Source: Rhodospirillales bacterium | Lineage (GTDB): Bacteria; Pseudomonadota; Alphaproteobacteria; Rhodospirillales; JAPHRK01 | DNA length: 64,000 nt | Assembly (NCBI GenBank): GCA_026196105.1 | Contig: JAPHRK010000024.1 | Coordinates: forward strand, 1-64,000 | Reading direction: 5' to 3' | Shown here: positions 17,072 to 26,656 of the stretch, piece by piece | How positions within the stretch are numbered: position 1 is the stretch's first letter | Layout: every line of letters begins with the position of its first letter | Program-made: the position numbers and the translations under genes | The notes under the pieces: model-generated | Told to the model about the DNA's origin: nothing | Database searches by the model: none | The model's input: only the letters and a program-made list of their open reading frames with translations

Positions 17072-18337
17072 ATGAAATCGACACGCAATTTTAAGTCACA
17101 AGCAAATTCACTAGCTGTACAGTTTTATAATGTGCGCAAACTGACATTAAACCTTACTGAAAAGCTTAGTGATGCAGATGCAACCGTTCAATCCATGGAA
17201 GATGCCAGCCCGGCCAAATGGCACTTAGCCCATACAACTTGGTTTTTCGAAACATTAATCTTACGCGAATATTTAGAAGGTTATGAGCTTTTCGATCCGG
17301 CTTATCCTTTTCTTTTTAATTCTTATTACAACACCTTGGGTGATCGCCAGCCGCGTCCCAAACGAGGCATGTTGACACGTCCTTCCTTAGAAAATGTTCT
17401 TGCTTATCGTAATCATGTTGATGAGGCGATGACGGCATTATTCTCTCAGCTTATGAGCGAGGAGGTTTTACCTCTCGTCGAACTCGGCCTTAATCATGAA
17501 CAACAACACCAAGAGCTGTTACTTACGGACATCTTACATCTGTTCGCCCAGAACCCTTTAAAACCAGAATTTCGTCCTGCTATTCCTCTTCCCGTTAAAA
17601 ATGAAGCATCGTCCCCTTTAACCTGGATTGATTTTGAAGGTGGGTTATCAAAATTTGGCCATAGCTCTCAAAGTTTTGCCTTTGATGCTGAAGGCCCAAG
17701 CCATCAATATTATGTTTCACCGTTCAAAATGGCTTCACGCTGTGTCACAAATGCCGAGTGGATAGAGTTCATGGAAAATGAGGGGTATAAGACTCCTACC
17801 TTATGGCTATCTGATGGTTGGGATATTGCTGTTGCAGATGATAGGCAGGCTCCACTCTATTGGGAAAAGAAAGACGAAACATGGTGGTCCATGACATTAC
17901 GTGGTTTTCAGCCCATCGATTTAGATGCGCCAGTCACCCACATCAGTTATTTTGAAGCCGATGCATACGCCCGTTTTAGAGATAAACGGCTCCCACTCGA
18001 ATATGAATGGGAATTAGTCAGCAATTCTCAAGCCATAGAAGGCAATATGCTTGAAACAAACCGGCTACGTCCTGCCCCAGCCCGAGGACAGGGCATAACG
18101 CAATTATATGGTGATGTTTGGGAATGGACACAAAGTCCTTTTACTCCTTACCCCGGTTTCAAACCAGCCCAAGGTGCAATTGGGGAATACAATGGAAAAT
18201 TTATGTGCGGTCAATATGTTTTGCGCGGAGGCTCTTGTGTGACCCCACCTGATCATATCCGTGCAACTTATCGCAATTTCTTTCACCCCCAAAAACGCTG
18301 GCAATTCACAGGATTGCGCCTCGCGGAGGATCTATGA
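17072..18337 (+). CDS. egtB: Ergothioneine sulfoxide synthase EgtB
   Basis: A 421-residue non-heme iron enzyme that uses oxygen to join a sulfur donor to hercynine. The N-terminal DinB-like domain carries iron-binding histidines in WHLAHTTWFFE (~50) and LNHEQQHQELL (~142-147). The C-terminal formylglycine-generating-enzyme-like domain includes NAEWIEFMENEGY, GDVWEWTQSPF and a terminal RGGSCVTP...RNFFHP...GLRLAEDL. Some EgtB types use gamma-glutamylcysteine and others cysteine. No egtA or egtC is in the window, which hints at the cysteine route (inference). It overlaps egtD by four bases. Confidence 0.92.
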   Translation: MKSTRNFKSQANSLAVQFYNVRKLTLNLTEKLSDADATVQSMEDASPAKWHLAHTTWFFETLILREYLEGYELFDPAYPFLFNSYYNTLGDRQPRPKRGMLTRPSLENVLAYRNHVDEAMTALFSQLMSEEVLPLVELGLNHEQQHQELLLTDILHLFAQNPLKPEFRPAIPLPVKNEASSPLTWIDFEGGLSKFGHSSQSFAFDAEGPSHQYYVSPFKMASRCVTNAEWIEFMENEGYKTPTLWLSDGWDIAVADDRQAPLYWEKKDETWWSMTLRGFQPIDLDAPVTHISYFEADAYARFRDKRLPLEYEWELVSNSQAIEGNMLETNRLRPAPARGQGITQLYGDVWEWTQSPFTPYPGFKPAQGAIGEYNGKFMCGQYVLRGGSCVTPPDHIRATYRNFFHPQKRWQFTGLRLAEDL

Positions 18338-19293
18338 ATTTTATTAATGACCAGCATACTAACACTTATCCGCAAGCGTTCTTGAGTGATGTTTTAACAG
18401 GACTGTCAAAACCTAATCGTTACATACCGCCTTGCTGGTTATATGATACTGTGGGGTCTAAGATTTTTGAGAAAATCACAGATCTTCCAGAATATTATGT
18501 CACCCGTACAGAAGTGAAGCTTTTGCATGAAATTGCTTTAAGTTTTTCTCAAATTATTGGCCCAAACGCATCCCTTGTTGAATATGGCGCTGGCGCAGCA
18601 ATAAAAGCCCGTATTTTTCTGAATGCCTTAATTGACCCTGCAGAATATGTTGCGATAGACATCTCGTTTGATCATCTTGAACAGTCATTGACTGAGCTGG
18701 CATTAGATCATCCTGATCTTCGTGTGCGCCCCCTTGCAGGGGATTTCATTTCAGGGGTTATGGCAACAAGCCTCGATAGTGAAACCCAGCGGGTCGGTTT
18801 CTTCCCAGGGTCTACTATTGGGAACCTGTCCAACGATGAAATATCTACATTCTTGCGAAGTTCTCGTGACTACCTTGGTGATGATGCCTATTTTATCTTA
18901 GGAGCTGATTTGAGAAAATCATCTGACATTTTAATCCCGGCTTATGATGATGCCCAAGGTGTTACAGCGGATTTCAATATCAATCTGCTTAAGCGTATTA
19001 ACCGTGAGCTTGATGGAACAATCGATTCAAGCCAATTCAGCCATAAAGCTGTTTGGAATGATGAATTAAGCCGCATCGAAATGCATCTCGAAAGTCTTGA
19101 AGAACAGACGTTTGAAGTTGCGGGGCAATCTTTCACCATGTCAAAAGGGGATACCATTCATACTGAAAATTCCCGAAAATTTCAACGCCCGGAACTGGAT
19201 AAACTTATCCAAGAGAATGGATGGAAAATGGTTCGTTATGAGACCGACAAGGATGCTTATTTTTCTGTCATGTTATTAAAAGCCCACCAATAA
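18334..19293 (+). CDS. egtD: L-histidine N-alpha-methyltransferase EgtD
   Basis: A 319-residue SAM-dependent methyltransferase that trimethylates histidine to hercynine, the first step of ergothioneine synthesis. Family features are: an N-terminal IPPCWLYDTVGSKIFEKIT, with EYYVTRTE following; the SAM site SLVEYGAGAAIKAR (~84); VGFFPGSTIGN (~150); and the C-terminal MSKGDTIHTENSRKF. Coupled to egtB by an ATGA overlap, so the two should be made together. Confidence 0.94.
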   Translation: MNFINDQHTNTYPQAFLSDVLTGLSKPNRYIPPCWLYDTVGSKIFEKITDLPEYYVTRTEVKLLHEIALSFSQIIGPNASLVEYGAGAAIKARIFLNALIDPAEYVAIDISFDHLEQSLTELALDHPDLRVRPLAGDFISGVMATSLDSETQRVGFFPGSTIGNLSNDEISTFLRSSRDYLGDDAYFILGADLRKSSDILIPAYDDAQGVTADFNINLLKRINRELDGTIDSSQFSHKAVWNDELSRIEMHLESLEEQTFEVAGQSFTMSKGDTIHTENSRKFQRPELDKLIQENGWKMVRYETDKDAYFSVMLLKAHQ

Positions 19294-19329
19294 AGACCAG
19301 AAAACCTAATCCTCCATGGATTTTAAGAA

Positions 19330-20532
19330 ATGAAGGCTAAAGCCATGGCACTAAATATGAACCAAATCGTTAATGATACGCCTGGCAAGAAAAAAGTCAT
19401 CCACTTCAATAATGCTGGCGCGTCACTCATGCCGTCTTGTGTCTTAGATGCACAAGTCAAATACTTGGACCTTGAAGCAAACATTGGTGGCTATGAAGCT
19501 GCTGAACAGTATTGTGATCATATCGAGGAAACCTATGTCTCCATTTCAAGATTGTTGAATTGTAATCACGATGAAATCGCTATCGTTGAAAATGCTTCAG
19601 TTGGCTGGTCTATGGTATTCCATGCCATTGATTTCCAGGATGGAGACCGAATTCTTTGTGCCGAAGCCGAGTATGGGTCCAATTACCTCGCTTTCCTTCA
19701 ACTCTGCAGAGAAAAAAACTTAACCATAGACATCATTCCCAGTACACCAACTGGGGAAGTTGACCTTATTAAATTTGAAGAGATGATAGATAACCGTGTC
19801 AAATTAGTCTCAGTGACCCATGTGCCTTCAAACAGTGGGCATGTTAATCCGATTAATGAGATCGGGGATATTACCCAACGTCACAACATTCTATATCTTG
19901 TTGATGCCTGTCAATCCGTCGGGCAAATGCCTATAGATGTGACAGAAATCAAATGTGATATGCTCAGTGCAACCAGCAGAAAATATCTAAGAGGACCACG
20001 TGGGATAGGCCTGCTATACGTTAAATCATCTATTCTAGAAGAACTACACCCTCCCATAATTGATTTACGTTCAGCACAATTAATCAACCAAAACGAATAT
20101 CGTTTACAGCCAAACGCACGGCGTTTCGAAAACTGGGAAAACAACTATGCTGCTATGATGGGGTTCAAATCGGCAATTGATTATGCTCTAGAAATAGGAC
20201 TAGATAACATTCAAACGCGCATAAATAAGTTGGCCGATAACTTACGAGACAAGCTTGAACAGATTAAAGAAGCTACCCTCTATTGCGTTGGGAACAACCA
20301 GTGTGGAATTATTTCCTTCCAAGTTTCAGGACTTGATTCCGAATATGTTGTTCAACAGATGCGCGCAAAAGGCATAAACCTAAGTGTTTCATATCCTGTA
20401 AGCACGCCGATTGATGCACAAACACATAGACTTCCAAACTTAACTAGAGCATCCCTGCATTATTTCAACAATACCAATGAAATCAATTTTTTCATCAGCT
20501 CTTTACATAGTTTGATTAAAAGCCCCTCATAA
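19330..20532 (+). CDS. Class V aminotransferase-fold PLP enzyme, candidate ergothioneine C-S lyase (EgtE role)
   Basis: A 400-residue fold-type I PLP enzyme of the cysteine desulfurase/aminotransferase V group. The cofactor region shows VDACQSVGQMPIDV, and the Schiff-base lysine lies in ATSRKYLRGPRGIGLLYV (~220). It follows egtD by 36 bases on the same strand, so the likely role is the last step, splitting hercynylcysteine sulfoxide to ergothioneine. This role is inferred from position; the sequence alone would also fit a selenocysteine-lyase-like or other C-S lyase enzyme. Starts at 19330 or 19345 (both ATG) are possible. Confidence 0.75.
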   Translation: MKAKAMALNMNQIVNDTPGKKKVIHFNNAGASLMPSCVLDAQVKYLDLEANIGGYEAAEQYCDHIEETYVSISRLLNCNHDEIAIVENASVGWSMVFHAIDFQDGDRILCAEAEYGSNYLAFLQLCREKNLTIDIIPSTPTGEVDLIKFEEMIDNRVKLVSVTHVPSNSGHVNPINEIGDITQRHNILYLVDACQSVGQMPIDVTEIKCDMLSATSRKYLRGPRGIGLLYVKSSILEELHPPIIDLRSAQLINQNEYRLQPNARRFENWENNYAAMMGFKSAIDYALEIGLDNIQTRINKLADNLRDKLEQIKEATLYCVGNNQCGIISFQVSGLDSEYVVQQMRAKGINLSVSYPVSTPIDAQTHRLPNLTRASLHYFNNTNEINFFISSLHSLIKSPS

Positions 20533-20610
20533 AGATTTCTGTGTATTCTGACTAAGCACACAGGTCAGCTTTTGGCATGGGTGCTCTATTAAGTTTGAGC
20601 TACGAGAGGA

Positions 20611-21900
20611 TCAGTCATCAAGCTTAGGGTCGTACAGACATGTTCGGCCTTTGCCGGAGTTCTTCGCGCGGTACATAGCGCTGTCGGCTCTTTTGATCAG
20701 GTTGTCGATGGTGATCTCTTCGTCACCAAAGTAGGCGATACCTATGCTTGCGCTAACGGAGGCAGTGCTTTCTTCTTTCTTGTAAGGCTTTTCCAGCTCA
20801 TTGAGTATTTTTTCGGCTACTCTCTCTGGGCGCAAGTCTTCAGAAAGGTCTTCAATAACAACACCGAATTCATCGCCCCCGAGCCGGGCGATCAGATCAG
20901 TTTCTCTTAGGGTTGTTTTTAGGCGGGAGGCAACTTCTTGCAGGAGGAAATCACCAAATTGATGGCCCATGGTGTCGTTTACTTGTTTGAAGCCATCTAA
21001 GTCGAAATAGAGGAGAGCACCCTTTTTCTTACGACGACGTGACCGGGCGACAGCTTCCTGGGTAAAGTCATTGAAACGTCTGCCATTTGCCAAGCCTGTT
21101 AGAGAATCGTGAAGTGCCATATGCTCAAGGTGTTCTTTTGCTATATGGCTTTCTGTAGAGTCTCGAACCCAGGTTAGGATAACTGGCTCAGCATCGACAA
21201 GGGTTGGTGCCATATTGAGCTGAGCCCAAAAAATTCTACCAGAGACGGCTTTAAGTTGAGCTTCGTAGTCAGTAACGGCTTGCCCTTTTTTAAGCTGTTC
21301 AACAATCTCTTCTCGTTCTTCAACATGAAGGTAATGGCTGCTTGCTTCTGTCCCTATTAATTGTCTCGTCGGCACACCATGCATCTTTCCCAAAGCTTCA
21401 TTGGCATAGATAATTATGCTGTCTTCATAACGGGTAATCGAAACACCCAATGGACTGGCTTCAAGCACAGCTTGGTTGCGTTCACTACTAGCTTTTAGAT
21501 CATCTTCAGCTTTTCTTTGTTTGGTTATATCGGCAAAGGTTGAGACAAAGCCACCACTGGGGAGAGGTGTGCCACGGATATCTAAAATAGTGCCATCAGG
21601 CCGAACCCGTTCAAAAGCATGAGGCTCAAACTTGAGAGCCTGCTCAATGCGTTCTTGGATTTGCTCTTCAACATCACCAGGGCCATATTCGCCACGTTCT
21701 GCGTTAAACCTAAGCATTGTTTCAAGATGTTCGCCGATCTGAAATAAATCTGGTGGAAACTCGAGGAGTTCAGCGACTCTTTTATTTGTAGAAACCAGTG
21801 ATAAGTTTTGGTCGAAAACACAAATACCCTGATCCAGATGGTTCAAGCCTTCTCGAGTAAGTTGGAGAACATTATTATTCTTGTCTTCTTCCGTTGCCAC
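20611..21900 (-). CDS. PAS-PAS-GGDEF diguanylate cyclase
   Basis: A 429-residue soluble signalling protein predicted to make cyclic di-GMP. An N-terminal PAS domain (~12-125, EGLNHLDQGICVFDQNLSLV) and a second PAS (~138-255) precede the GGDEF domain (~265-428). The active-site loop is ARLGGDEFGVV, so catalysis should be intact. No upstream RxxD inhibitory site is obvious. There is no EAL domain and no membrane segment. The start is GTG at 21900 with AAAGGGTG upstream. The last residues (KGRTCLYDPKLDD) are typical of the family. Confidence 0.92.
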   Translation of the reverse strand: MATEEDKNNNVLQLTREGLNHLDQGICVFDQNLSLVSTNKRVAELLEFPPDLFQIGEHLETMLRFNAERGEYGPGDVEEQIQERIEQALKFEPHAFERVRPDGTILDIRGTPLPSGGFVSTFADITKQRKAEDDLKASSERNQAVLEASPLGVSITRYEDSIIIYANEALGKMHGVPTRQLIGTEASSHYLHVEEREEIVEQLKKGQAVTDYEAQLKAVSGRIFWAQLNMAPTLVDAEPVILTWVRDSTESHIAKEHLEHMALHDSLTGLANGRRFNDFTQEAVARSRRRKKKGALLYFDLDGFKQVNDTMGHQFGDFLLQEVASRLKTTLRETDLIARLGGDEFGVVIEDLSEDLRPERVAEKILNELEKPYKKEESTASVSASIGIAYFGDEEITIDNLIKRADSAMYRAKNSGKGRTCLYDPKLDD

Positions 21901-22004
21901 GCTGTTATCACCCTTTAGTTTTACTTATTCTATGAATTAGAACAAGATTTGGAAGGTGACGCTACTAGAAATATCTCTCCGGTTAAATGATAAACCGGAA
22001 ATGC

Positions 22005-22035
22005 AAAAGGCCCGATCTTGAAGATCGGGCCTTTT
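22005..22035 (-). terminator. Intrinsic terminator after sodB
   Basis: A 14-bp perfect stem with a 3-base loop (arms 22005-22018 and 22022-22035, core GGCCCGATCT/AGATCGGGCC) lies 24 bases past the sodB stop on the minus strand. The stem base supplies four Us; the match is symmetrical, so it could also stop transcription from the other side. Confidence 0.85.
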
Positions 22036-22058
22036 ATGTATTGTGGGTAGAAAGAGCT

Positions 22059-22661
22059 CTATGCTTTTGCTAAATTTGCGGCTGCAAAATCCCAGTTAAC
22101 CAAGCTATCTAAGAAAGTTTGTGCATAATCTGGGCGACGGTTTTGGAAGTCCAGGTAGTAAGCATGTTCCCAGACATCGCATGTCATAAGGGGTGTTTGA
22201 CCGTGAACCAGGGGACAATCAGCATTCAAGGTCTTAACGATTTTAAGATCGCCACCTTCAACAACAAGCCAAGCCCAACCGCTGCCGAATTGACCAATAC
22301 AAGCGGCTTTAAACTCTTCTTTGAATTTGTCCAGGCTGCCAAATGTTGCATCAATTTTTGCGGCCAAATCGCCAGTTGGAGCACCGCCACCATTAGGCTT
22401 CATTGAGTGCCAGTAGAAGGTGTGATTCCATATTTGAGCTGAGTTATTGAAAATGCCAGCTTTGGATGCATCACCAGCGCTGTCATTCATAACTTTAATC
22501 AGGTCAGCTTCAGAGTTACCTGCAGCGTCACCAAGCATATTGTTTAGGTTGGTGACATAGGCGTTGTGGTGTTTGCCATGGTGAAAGCTGAGTGTATTAG
22601 CAGTGATATGGGGCTCAAGCGCATCTTGGGCATAGGGAAGGGCGGGAAGTTCGAAAGCCAT
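22059..22661 (-). CDS. sodB: Iron superoxide dismutase
   Basis: A 200-residue Fe/Mn-type superoxide dismutase that converts superoxide to peroxide and oxygen. Metal ligands are visible as His in ITANTLSFHHGKHH (~27), His in NHTFYW (~79), and Asp/His in the C-terminal DVWEHAYYLDF (~161 and ~165). The AQIWNHTFYWHSM segment and GQFGSGWAWL are closer to the iron form than to the manganese form. No signal peptide, so cytoplasmic. GAGGAAAAA precedes the ATG. Confidence 0.94.
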   Translation of the reverse strand: MAFELPALPYAQDALEPHITANTLSFHHGKHHNAYVTNLNNMLGDAAGNSEADLIKVMNDSAGDASKAGIFNNSAQIWNHTFYWHSMKPNGGGAPTGDLAAKIDATFGSLDKFKEEFKAACIGQFGSGWAWLVVEGGDLKIVKTLNADCPLVHGQTPLMTCDVWEHAYYLDFQNRRPDYAQTFLDSLVNWDFAAANLAKA

Positions 22662-22756
22662 TTTTTCCTCACGTCGTTAGGTGTGTAAAAGGTATATAAA
22701 ATTATTAAATTGTAATGCTTCTAAGAAATAGGCAGATGTTCACAGAAAATAAAGGG

Positions 22757-24046
22757 CTAACCCTGCTTTTTTCTATTTTTTTCCATTAATTTTATAGCTT
22801 TGAAGCCTGAAAGAATAGCCCCCTCAATGGTTGCAGGGAGTCCGGTATCGGTCCAATCACCTGCAAGATAAAGATTGTCGTATGACGTTTGGGTGCCAGG
22901 CCTTAGAGCGATTTGGCCTGGGGTCTGGGCAAAAGTGGCTCTCTTTTCTTTTATAATCCGATAATCAGGAAGGGGGGCGTCTGGACTTCCTGTTGCTTTA
23001 ATCACTTCTTGCCATATTTCATTGGCAAAATTCTTTTTATCTTTTCTATCCAGTTGGGCACTGTTGCTAATGGTTACCGAGAGCATACCTTGGCGATGGA
23101 AAAGCCATTGAGCGGTCCCCTCAACAATCCCTAGCAGTGCGGCTTCACCGAGCATTTTATTAGTGTTCGGGACTCTGAAATGAAGGCTTGATATTGAGTT
23201 ATGATCCATGGGGATAGGGAGCTCAGGCAATAGCTTTGCAGCCCTTCTTGCTGAAACGGCTAATACAACGGAATCTTCTGGTGCAACTTTGACTGTATTT
23301 TTGGCGAATTCCAAACTCGTAATGTGCCCCTCATTGGAGTTAATATTTTTCAAAAGAGTTTTATAGGAGATAGTTGCCCTTCTTGCTTTTAAATGCTCAA
23401 GAGCAGGTTCAATAAACGTCGCGCCCAACGTAGTTTTAGGTAAAAGGGGACGGCAAGCTTTTTCCCCTTTTATCAGAGTACGTATCAAAGCAGCCCATAA
23501 AATTGAGGCCGAAGCCTCTTCCAGGTCTGTATTGAGCATAGATAGAGTCAATGGCCGCCATAGAGGTTCTATCAAAGGACTAGAACGACCTATAAAGGCC
23601 TCGGCGACGGTTTTATCTTTTCCGGCTTTGCGAATTAAGTTTAGGTCTCTGAGATAGTCGATCAACTTGGTTTTTGGAACCCGACGGGATGTATCAAAAA
23701 GCCAATAAGGGATTAGGCCCCGATTGAAATGCAAGGCCCAATTTGACCCATTTTTTAAATTTACAAAGGGGAAAGTCGCAGGTGAATGGGTAGTTAGTGT
23801 GTCCTGGGCATCTATTTCATGGAGATATTCTAGAGTCCGATTGTAGGCCCCCAGCATCAAGTGGCTGCCATTATCAACTTCTTCCCCTAACGTTTTGTCG
23901 TAAAAAGAGCGGCAGCGCCCCCCCGCTTGTGTCGCAGATTCATAAAGGGCGATACGATGGGTCCTTGAACCGCGGATAGCCGTAGCAAGGCCGGATAAAC
24001 CAGCGCCAATGATGTGCAAAGTTGGGGGTGTGTAAAAAAAACTCAC
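22757..24046 (-). CDS. hpnE: Hydroxysqualene dehydroxylase HpnE
   Basis: An FAD-dependent amine-oxidase-fold protein of about 429 residues. It performs the last step of the HpnCDE route from farnesyl diphosphate to squalene, used for hopanoids. The dinucleotide site is LHIIGAGLSGLATAI near the N-terminus, followed by ESATQAGGRCRSF; the C-terminal FAD segment is NLYLAGDWTDTGLPATIEGA. I choose the GTG at 24046, which overlaps the hpnD stop as GTGA; a longer frame to 24079 adds residues with no family match. Confidence 0.9.
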   Translation of the reverse strand: MSFFYTPPTLHIIGAGLSGLATAIRGSRTHRIALYESATQAGGRCRSFYDKTLGEEVDNGSHLMLGAYNRTLEYLHEIDAQDTLTTHSPATFPFVNLKNGSNWALHFNRGLIPYWLFDTSRRVPKTKLIDYLRDLNLIRKAGKDKTVAEAFIGRSSPLIEPLWRPLTLSMLNTDLEEASASILWAALIRTLIKGEKACRPLLPKTTLGATFIEPALEHLKARRATISYKTLLKNINSNEGHITSLEFAKNTVKVAPEDSVVLAVSARRAAKLLPELPIPMDHNSISSLHFRVPNTNKMLGEAALLGIVEGTAQWLFHRQGMLSVTISNSAQLDRKDKKNFANEIWQEVIKATGSPDAPLPDYRIIKEKRATFAQTPGQIALRPGTQTSYDNLYLAGDWTDTGLPATIEGAILSGFKAIKLMEKNRKKQG

Positions 24047-24894
24047 GGCTGAACCATATATTGACGGAGAATAGCCCAAGCTTGTTCTCTCTTGCTCAAC
24101 TTAAACTTAGGAGCACCTATTTGCCACCCTTTTTGGCGAAGCTTTTCAAAAAGTTGGCGATATACTGCCATCATGGTGATTGCGGGGCGCAGCCCTTTGG
24201 GAGAGGTTGATTTTAATAGTTCATCTACTTTGCTGAACCAATACTCAGCTTCATTAGCTAAATCATTAAAAACCTTCTCAAAACCTGGGGTCGAAATTGT
24301 TTTAAGAGGGGTAGTAATGGGAATGTTATGTTTATCCAGCAAGTCTTTAGAGACATATAAGCGATCAATTGCAGCGTCTTCATTTATATCCCGGAGGATG
24401 TTTGTCAACTGCAAAGCATTTGCTAGAGCAATAGCAAACTCTTTAGCTTCAGAATCACGACGCTTGAAGATAGTAACAGATAGAAGCCCAACTGTACCTG
24501 CCACTCTTCTACAGTATTTCATCAAGGTTTCATGGTCGGGTGCATGGACGGGGCCGTCAGCATCCATTTCCATTCCTTGGATCAATTTATGAAGCTCTTC
24601 TTTGTCGAGTGAAAAAGTTAAAACCGCTGGAAGGAGCGCGCGGGCGAGGGGCTCTGTTTGCTCTCCCTCATAAAGCCGGTCAATTTCCTCATGCCAATAG
24701 GTTAAAGCGGCTTTTTTGCTGATGGCATCTTCGTCGCCATCAGCGATATCGTCCAAGTGACGAGCTAAAGCATAGAGAGCAAACATGGCTTCACGTTGGG
24801 GTACAGGCAGTAAGCGCATTCCCCAGTAAAAAGAGCTCTTCGCTTCTTTAACAATGCTATGGACGAGATCAAAATCTTCTTTTGTTGGGGTCAT
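24043..24894 (-). CDS. hpnD: Presqualene diphosphate synthase HpnD
   Basis: A 283-residue trans-isoprenyl diphosphate synthase of squalene/phytoene-synthase fold, condensing two farnesyl diphosphates to presqualene diphosphate. The two Asp-rich motifs are LARHLDDIADGDED (~44-55) and LTNILRDINEDA (~170-181). SFYWGMRLLP near the N-terminus is characteristic. It sits between hpnC and hpnE with overlapping stop/start codons at both ends, so the three are translated as a coupled unit. Confidence 0.92.
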   Translation of the reverse strand: MTPTKEDFDLVHSIVKEAKSSFYWGMRLLPVPQREAMFALYALARHLDDIADGDEDAISKKAALTYWHEEIDRLYEGEQTEPLARALLPAVLTFSLDKEELHKLIQGMEMDADGPVHAPDHETLMKYCRRVAGTVGLLSVTIFKRRDSEAKEFAIALANALQLTNILRDINEDAAIDRLYVSKDLLDKHNIPITTPLKTISTPGFEKVFNDLANEAEYWFSKVDELLKSTSPKGLRPAITMMAVYRQLFEKLRQKGWQIGAPKFKLSKREQAWAILRQYMVQP

Positions 24895-25733
24895 CAGGAG
24901 AAAAGCCCCCTCACACCACCGACCATCGCCAGCTCTAGTTTCTCTAATTTGGACAATTCTACCCGTGTGGTAAGAGGGTCATGAATTCTTAGCTTATGAG
25001 CAAGCCGTTCTCCGCAAGCCAAGGTGACCGCAGCTTGAGCCCGAAGCCCTCGATTGGAAATCAGATGAGGAAGAACTTTGGCTTGGCTTAATAATTTGTC
25101 GACCCCGTCGAGCATCCGGTCGAGCAGGTCACGCATAGGGCCAATTGCAGACTCTGTTAAGAGAGTTCCTGGGGCGATGGATAGCTCTTCAAGCCAGTTG
25201 GCCGGGACATAAATTCGATTGATTAGCTTGAGGTCATCACGGCAATCTTGGATATGATTGATGATCTGTAAAGCACTGCTTAAGGCGTCCGATGCATCTC
25301 GGGCTGCTGTTGATGTTTCTCCTTGCAAATCAAGGAGGTAACGCCCCACTGGTTGGGCTGAATAGCGGCAATACTCCATCAACTCTTCCCAGGTTTCATA
25401 CTGCTTTGAAGAAGCATCCCAGCGAAAGGCGGTTAGCAGATCAATGGCGTGATCAGTTGGAACTTTGGTAATGGCTAAACTATTACGGAATTTTGCCGCA
25501 GTTTCTGTATTAGCACAGGCTGGTGCTTTACCGAGAACGGTGGCTTCCATTTCATTCAAGAGATGGAGCTTCTGATCTTCAGTTAATGTATCTGAATCCG
25601 CAATATCATCGGCGGCTCGGGCATATTTGTAGAAGGCAAGAACATGAGGTTTTTTGTGTTTAGGCAACAGGTTAAAAACGACGGGAAAATTCTCGTCAGT
25701 TTCGGTTCTCCCCTGTGGTTTACCCTTGTTCAT
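24894..25733 (-). CDS. hpnC: Hydroxysqualene synthase HpnC
   Basis: A 279-residue squalene/phytoene-synthase-fold protein, first gene of the hpnCDE operon. In the three-enzyme route HpnC converts presqualene diphosphate to hydroxysqualene. Asp-rich motifs are ARAADDIADSD (~40) and INHIQDCRDDLKL (~165). NFPVVFNLLPKHKKPHVLAFYKYAR at the N-terminus is typical of HpnC (only key residues cited). No hopene cyclase gene is in the window. Divergent from the squalene-synthase-like gene at 25835. Confidence 0.9.
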   Translation of the reverse strand: MNKGKPQGRTETDENFPVVFNLLPKHKKPHVLAFYKYARAADDIADSDTLTEDQKLHLLNEMEATVLGKAPACANTETAAKFRNSLAITKVPTDHAIDLLTAFRWDASSKQYETWEELMEYCRYSAQPVGRYLLDLQGETSTAARDASDALSSALQIINHIQDCRDDLKLINRIYVPANWLEELSIAPGTLLTESAIGPMRDLLDRMLDGVDKLLSQAKVLPHLISNRGLRAQAAVTLACGERLAHKLRIHDPLTTRVELSKLEKLELAMVGGVRGLFS

Positions 25734-25834
25734 TCAACTACTCAGATCGTTTATTATTTTAGGTTTTATGATTGGGCCCATATATGACATAGAGTGTAGG
25801 TGTTGTACCAGGAATTAACGTCAGGAATTAATGA

Positions 25835-26656
25835 ATGAGCATTCCCTCGTGGGCTGATGAAGTGAGATTGCGAGACCGTGATCGGTTTCTTTGCGCTTTG
25901 TTGGCACCTGACCAAACCCGAAACGGCTTGCTGGCTCTCTATGCTTTTAATGGCGAGGTTGCGCGTATCCGTGAAACGGTCAGTGAACCTTTACTGGGGA
26001 ATATTCGTTTACAATGGTGGCGAGAAACCATAGAGGCTATTTATGAGGGTAAGCCCCCTAACCATGAGATTGCTCAGGCCTTACACCAAACAATTGAGCA
26101 ATACCATCTTCCACGTGACCTCTTTGATCAACTCCTTGATGCTCGTGAATTTGATATGCAGGACCGCCCGCCAGAAGACATGGGAGCCCTTGTCGCTTAT
26201 GCCGAAGGCACCGCGTCAACCTTGCAGGAACTTGCTGTCCTTATTGCAAGTGGTCAATCAGGGGGAGGAGCGGCCAAACAACTCGGTATCGCTTGGGCCT
26301 TAACAGGTCTCGTCCGGGCAGTCCCTTTTCAAGCCTCCATGGGGCGTACTTTCTTGCCTAATAGCTTGCTTAAAGCAAAGGGCCTTGATCCTCTGCACCT
26401 CTCTCCTTCAGAGGAGTTGAATAATGTGGTTGAACTAGTTGCTCAATGTGCCCAAACCGCCTTAGAAAATGCGCGGTCCGGTAAGGCCTGCATTCCCCCA
26501 GCATCTCTTGCCGCCATGCTCTTGGCACCCTTAACTGAGTCCTACCTGAAGCAGTTAAGCAAAGTTGGCCACAACCCTTTCGATGCAAAAATGCGTCGGG
26601 GAGGGACTGTTAGGCAGTTGAAGCTTGCGTGGTATAGTTTACGAAAAATCTACTAA
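25835..26656 (+). CDS. NDUFAF6-type squalene/phytoene-synthase-family protein
   Basis: A 273-residue member of the squalene/phytoene-synthase fold whose closest kin by eye is NDUFAF6, a mitochondrial complex I assembly factor. Typical segments are DRDRFLCALLAPDQTRNGLLALYAFNGE (key residues only), IRLQWWRE and YAEGTAS. The Asp-rich catalytic motifs of true synthases (DDxxD) are absent: the first is replaced around NGEVARIRETV and no second is seen. It is therefore probably not a prenyl synthase. It is divergent from hpnC, and its last four bases overlap the convergent gene at 26653. Confidence 0.82.
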   Translation: MSIPSWADEVRLRDRDRFLCALLAPDQTRNGLLALYAFNGEVARIRETVSEPLLGNIRLQWWRETIEAIYEGKPPNHEIAQALHQTIEQYHLPRDLFDQLLDAREFDMQDRPPEDMGALVAYAEGTASTLQELAVLIASGQSGGGAAKQLGIAWALTGLVRAVPFQASMGRTFLPNSLLKAKGLDPLHLSPSEELNNVVELVAQCAQTALENARSGKACIPPASLAAMLLAPLTESYLKQLSKVGHNPFDAKMRRGGTVRQLKLAWYSLRKIY

